Below, in pieces: positions 6,845 through 9,367 of a stretch of DNA of 9,367 nucleotides. The stretch lies in the NCBI GenBank assembly GCA_964570785.1, contig CAZMZG010000060.1, positions 1 through 9,367 of the forward strand, in the 5' to 3' direction. The notes under the pieces are model-generated. The model worked only from the letters and a program-made list of their open reading frames with translations, was not told the DNA's origin and did not search any database. Numbering within the stretch: position 1 is the first letter of the stretch; the number at the start of each line of letters is the position of its first letter. The translations under genes were made by a program, and so were the position numbers. The stretch is from Thermatribacter sp964570785. Lineage in GTDB: Bacteria > Atribacterota > Atribacteria > Atribacterales > Thermatribacteraceae.

Positions 6845-7837
6845 CTATAATTTTTGAGCGCGAATTCGGATAGCTTCTACAGCCACCGCACCCAGAATAA
6901 TGATTCCCAGGAAAGTCTGTTCAAAATACACATTGACCCCCAGCATAACCAGGCCATTTTTAATAAGGGCAAGCAATAAGCCACTTGCCAAAAGACCAAT
7001 TGAAGAAGTTCTTCCCCCCTTAAGGCTGGTACCTCCAATTACTGCTACTGCAAAGGAGATGATCAACCAATCGGTACCTATGGCTGGAGCGGCTGAACCC
7101 AAGCGAGAGATCCACAGGACACCTGCTAAAGAGGCGAAAAGGCCTGACAGTATATTGGCAAAAAGGATAATACGGTCGGTTCTTATACCAGCAAGGCGTG
7201 CGGCTTCAAGATTGCCACCGGTGGCAAGCGTTCTTCTACCAACCACTGTGAAACTAAACATATACCAAATTCCAAAGAGAATTATTCCAGAAAAAATAAG
7301 AAGGTAAGGGATGGGTCCTATTCCACCCCTGCCCAGCCAGGTAAAGGATTTGGGGATATTGGTGTAGGGGTATCCCTTGGTGATACCCAGCACCAGGCCT
7401 GTAAATATGAATGAAGTTGCCAGGGTAACCACGAAAGAGTTGAGTTTGAGTTTTGTAATAAGAACTCCGTTGAAGAAACCACAGGCTATTCCTATTGCGA
7501 AAGCAGCGGGGACGGCAACCCAACCGGAATAACCCAGCGTATGCATAAGATAACCGGCAGTTATTACTGAGAGTCCGCCTATGGCTCCCACAGATAGATT
7601 CATTCCACCCACCACTAGGGCCATTACCTGTCCAAGGGCCACAAAGATATAGAGTGAAGCGGTGCGGGTTACATTAAAGATGTTATATACTGAGAAAAAA
7701 CTTTCTGAGGATAGAGTAAAAAGAAGGAACAATCCTATAGTAGCAACAATAACACTGGTGTCGCTTCTACGGAAAAAACTGCTTATTGTTGAATCTTTCC
7801 CCTGGGGGAGATTTTTTTCTTCTGGCAGTAACAACAT
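6845..7837 (-). CDS. Sugar ABC transporter permease (RbsC class, BPD_transp_2)
   Basis: A 330-residue inner-membrane permease. About 8-10 hydrophobic segments can be traced, including roughly 29-44, 60-80, 85-100, 106-127, 136-152, 175-197, 223-242, 256-270, 279-298 and 306-322. Family hallmarks are GQVMALVVGGMNLSVGA (69-85), the cytoplasmic coupling-loop segment GGNLEAARLAGI (207-218) and AVIGGTSLKGGRTSSIG (265-281). RbsC-type permeases work as homodimers, so one permease gene is enough. The ATG at 7837 follows AAGGAG with an 8-nt spacer. It lies 24 nt after the URO-D-like stop, implying co-transcription. Here the permease precedes the binding protein and the ATPase comes last, unlike the ATPase-permease-binding protein order of classical rbs operons. 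Confidence 0.96.
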   Translation of the reverse strand: MLLLPEEKNLPQGKDSTISSFFRRSDTSVIVATIGLFLLFTLSSESFFSVYNIFNVTRTASLYIFVALGQVMALVVGGMNLSVGAIGGLSVITAGYLMHTLGYSGWVAVPAAFAIGIACGFFNGVLITKLKLNSFVVTLATSFIFTGLVLGITKGYPYTNIPKSFTWLGRGGIGPIPYLLIFSGIILFGIWYMFSFTVVGRRTLATGGNLEAARLAGIRTDRIILFANILSGLFASLAGVLWISRLGSAAPAIGTDWLIISFAVAVIGGTSLKGGRTSSIGLLASGLLLALIKNGLVMLGVNVYFEQTFLGIIILGAVAVEAIRIRAQKL

Positions 7838-7861
7838 ACCTCAGGCTCCTTTCTTCATGAT

Positions 7862-9097
7862 TCAGTTATAGAATTCTTCTATGGCTTCATACATTGCAAC
7901 AATGTTTTCTGGTGGCACATCGGGCATGATGTTATGTTCCTGGTTGAAAACGAACCCTCCCTGTTTGCTGAATACTTCCAAACGCTTCTTGACGTGAACT
8001 TTTACCTCCTGGGGACTGGCGAAGTTGAGTATTTTGCGAGTGTTACAACCTCCTCCCCAAAAAACCACATCATTGCCGAACTCTCTCTTGAGTCGTTCTG
8101 GTTCCATGTCTTTTGCTGAAGTTTGGACCGGGTTGAGAATTTCAAAACCTGCTTCAATGAGATCTGGAATAAGTTTGTGTATGGAACCACAGGAATGCAA
8201 GAATATATGCATATTGCTGTTTTTCTTGATGAAATCACACATCGCTTTGTGGCGGGGTTTGAAAAATTTACGATAAATTTCTGGTGCCATGAAGGGCCCA
8301 GTATCCATTCCCAGGTCGTCTCCTAAACGTATTATGTCCACCAGGTCACCAACGGATTGACATACTTTTTCCAGAGTTGCCAGATGAATCTCAAGGAGAG
8401 CGTCCAGGAGAGCTTCGACTTTCCTGGGTTCAAGATAAAGGTCCATTAAAAAGTTATCTATGCGGCGCAGGAATGTTCCCCATTCAAAGAGATTACACCC
8501 GCAGACTATTAGCAATGCTTTATCCGTGTTTTTCCGCAAATTCTTTGCTGCTTCACGCAGAGAGGTCCAAAAATCTTTGTGGTCGGCTCTATCCCAGGGC
8601 GCGTGAACCAGAGCTGCCCAGTGGACCATTTCCATTGCTTTGTCAAGGTTTTCAAAAGATTCGGGATAGCCGTCCAGAAATGGGAAAAAGGTTTGATCAT
8701 AAAAAGTTGCTCCCTGAGGCATCCGGGCGATGAGCACCCCATTTTTATAAACCTCTTGGCTACCATTTTCTCCAGGAACAGGACGAAACCATTTTGGGTA
8801 GTCTGCCCAGCTTCCATCGGGAAGCAATGCTTGGTACCATTCTTCGTTATTCAGGAAAGCCTGAGCTATGTCGATAACGTCCACATTGAAACGATTAATG
8901 CACCATTCCTCTGGCAGTACGACCTGTTGTACCACATCATAGACCCAGGTGTGGCCATTTGTGATTTTTAAGTGTTTTTTGAGGTTGTTGTAGGCTATGG
9001 CCGAGATAGTTGAGCTGGGTGTTGCTCCCAGGTCGATGGGAACTCGATCTGTTTCTTTGTGATTTATAGCATTGAGCACTCTTTCTCGAGATGTCAA
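7862..9097 (-). CDS. URO-D/MtaA-like family protein (411 aa), first in the transporter operon fragment
   Basis: A second, larger member of the uroporphyrinogen decarboxylase superfamily. Numbered from the TTG as residue 1, it begins LTSRERVLNAI followed by DRVPIDLG; the barrel carries LGDDLG (258-263), HSCG with His301-x-Cys303, GGGCNT (348-353) and QEHNIMPDVPPENI (386-399). His388 takes the place of the third zinc Cys of MtaA. HemE-specific N-terminal active-site residues are not seen, so it is not expected to make haem. The TTG start is chosen because AAGGAG stands 8 nt before it and the N terminus then aligns with MTRKERV of the paralogue; a GTG at 9106 would add three residues but overlaps the ribosome binding site. 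It lies between the mutarotase gene and the permease, so its job is tied to the imported sugar. Substrate and reaction unknown. Confidence 0.88.
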   Translation of the reverse strand: MTSRERVLNAINHKETDRVPIDLGATPSSTISAIAYNNLKKHLKITNGHTWVYDVVQQVVLPEEWCINRFNVDVIDIAQAFLNNEEWYQALLPDGSWADYPKWFRPVPGENGSQEVYKNGVLIARMPQGATFYDQTFFPFLDGYPESFENLDKAMEMVHWAALVHAPWDRADHKDFWTSLREAAKNLRKNTDKALLIVCGCNLFEWGTFLRRIDNFLMDLYLEPRKVEALLDALLEIHLATLEKVCQSVGDLVDIIRLGDDLGMDTGPFMAPEIYRKFFKPRHKAMCDFIKKNSNMHIFLHSCGSIHKLIPDLIEAGFEILNPVQTSAKDMEPERLKREFGNDVVFWGGGCNTRKILNFASPQEVKVHVKKRLEVFSKQGGFVFNQEHNIMPDVPPENIVAMYEAIEEFYN

Positions 9098-9105
9098 CTG
9101 CTTCA

Positions 9106-9111
9106 CTCCTT
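9106..9111 (-). promoter_or_regulatory. Ribosome binding site deciding the TTG start of the 411-aa URO-D-like gene
   Basis: AAGGAG on the minus strand, 8 nt before the TTG at 9097 and overlapping the first base of the alternative GTG at 9106. It begins 2 nt after the mutarotase stop codon (9116-9114), so translation of the two genes is probably coupled. Confidence 0.6.
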
Positions 9112-9113
9112 TT

Positions 9114-9367
9114 CTAATCCACGTGAAATACCTCTTCCATTTCTGCCCACCACTCGCCCTCTTTCCGGGTTTCCAGCGGTTCCTGGCAAGGCTTGCACAA
9201 TTTCCACCACTCTTGAGTTACCGGGTCCTGGGCCATTTTTTTCATATCTTCTTCATAATTGTCGCCTACATACTCGTAGTAGCTAAACAAATATCCATCT
9301 TTGTAGAAAATGCTATAGTTACGAATGTTACATTCTTTGATAGTCTTGAGTACTCCTGGCCATACGT
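9114..9367 (-). CDS. L-rhamnose mutarotase family protein (RhaM/DUF718-like), 3' part
   Basis: The last 84 codons of a small protein of the L-rhamnose mutarotase family (about 105 aa in full), cut at its N terminus by the right edge. The translation runs from VWPGVLKTIKECNIRNYSIF through LFSYYEYVGDNYEEDMKKMA and DPVTQEWWKLCKPCQEPL to EWWAEMEEVFHVD and stop TAG. NIRNYSIF, the EWW tryptophans and the final MEEVFH(L/V)D are hallmarks of the family. Members interconvert alpha and beta anomers of L-rhamnose and related sugars in the cytoplasm; the catalytic His near residue 22 lies outside the window. Its stop is 7-16 nt from the start of the URO-D-like gene, so the two are co-transcribed. The true substrate could be L-rhamnose, L-fucose or another pyranose; the family name does not settle it. 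Confidence 0.9.
   Translation of the reverse strand, partial: VWPGVLKTIKECNIRNYSIFYKDGYLFSYYEYVGDNYEEDMKKMAQDPVTQEWWKLCKPCQEPLETRKEGEWWAEMEEVFHVD

Noticed and set aside
7862..9097. Haem-pathway uroporphyrinogen decarboxylase (HemE)
   Set aside because: The HemE N-terminal active-site motif is not seen, the zinc-type HSCG motif is present and the neighbours are sugar genes. The same applies to the 351-aa paralogue.
1..9367. Insertion sequence, CRISPR array or phage genes
   Set aside because: No transposase, integrase, Cas or regularly spaced repeat was found on either strand.

Overview
The window reads as part of a carbohydrate-uptake and catabolism region of an anaerobic, possibly thermophilic heterotroph. 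Supporting signs are a sugar ABC transporter of the ribose/rhamnose class, a GH31 glycosidase, two uroporphyrinogen-decarboxylase-like (URO-D/MtaA-type) proteins beside sugar genes, many AGA/AGG arginine codons and TTG start codons. The binding protein has a non-lipoprotein signal peptide, which fits a two-membrane cell. The phylum cannot be fixed from this sequence; Atribacterota/Caldatribacteriota or Thermotogota-like lineages are a guess from gene content only.

Layout. Nucleotides 1-1362 (+ strand) hold the 3' part of a GH31 alpha-glycosidase (YicI-like), cut by the left edge. Everything else is on the minus strand and converges on it. Read in the direction of transcription (right to left), the order is: the 3' part of an L-rhamnose mutarotase family gene (cut by the right edge); a URO-D-like protein; an RbsC-type permease; a periplasmic sugar-binding protein; an RbsA-type double ATPase; a 211-nt gap with a candidate promoter and palindrome; an Amidohydro_2 family metal-dependent hydrolase; a 219-nt gap with a TATAAT box; and a second, shorter URO-D-like protein ending 83 nt from the GH31 stop.

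How the genes may work together. The mutarotase, first URO-D-like gene and ABC transporter are closely spaced (7-61 nt) and look like one operon. Hairpins sit on both sides of the binding-protein gene, a common way to give that protein more message than the membrane and ATPase subunits. The amidohydrolase and second URO-D-like gene appear to have their own promoters but share the direction and probably the physiological theme. GH31 could release a monosaccharide; the ABC system would import it (or a deoxy/modified sugar) and the mutarotase would equilibrate its anomers. The roles of the two URO-D-like proteins and the amidohydrolase are unknown. Both URO-D-like proteins keep the His-x-Cys zinc motif of MtaA-type methyltransferases but carry His where MtaA has its third ligand Cys, and neither looks like a haem-pathway HemE. 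This pairing of sugar import with URO-D-like enzymes is the most interesting feature of the window.
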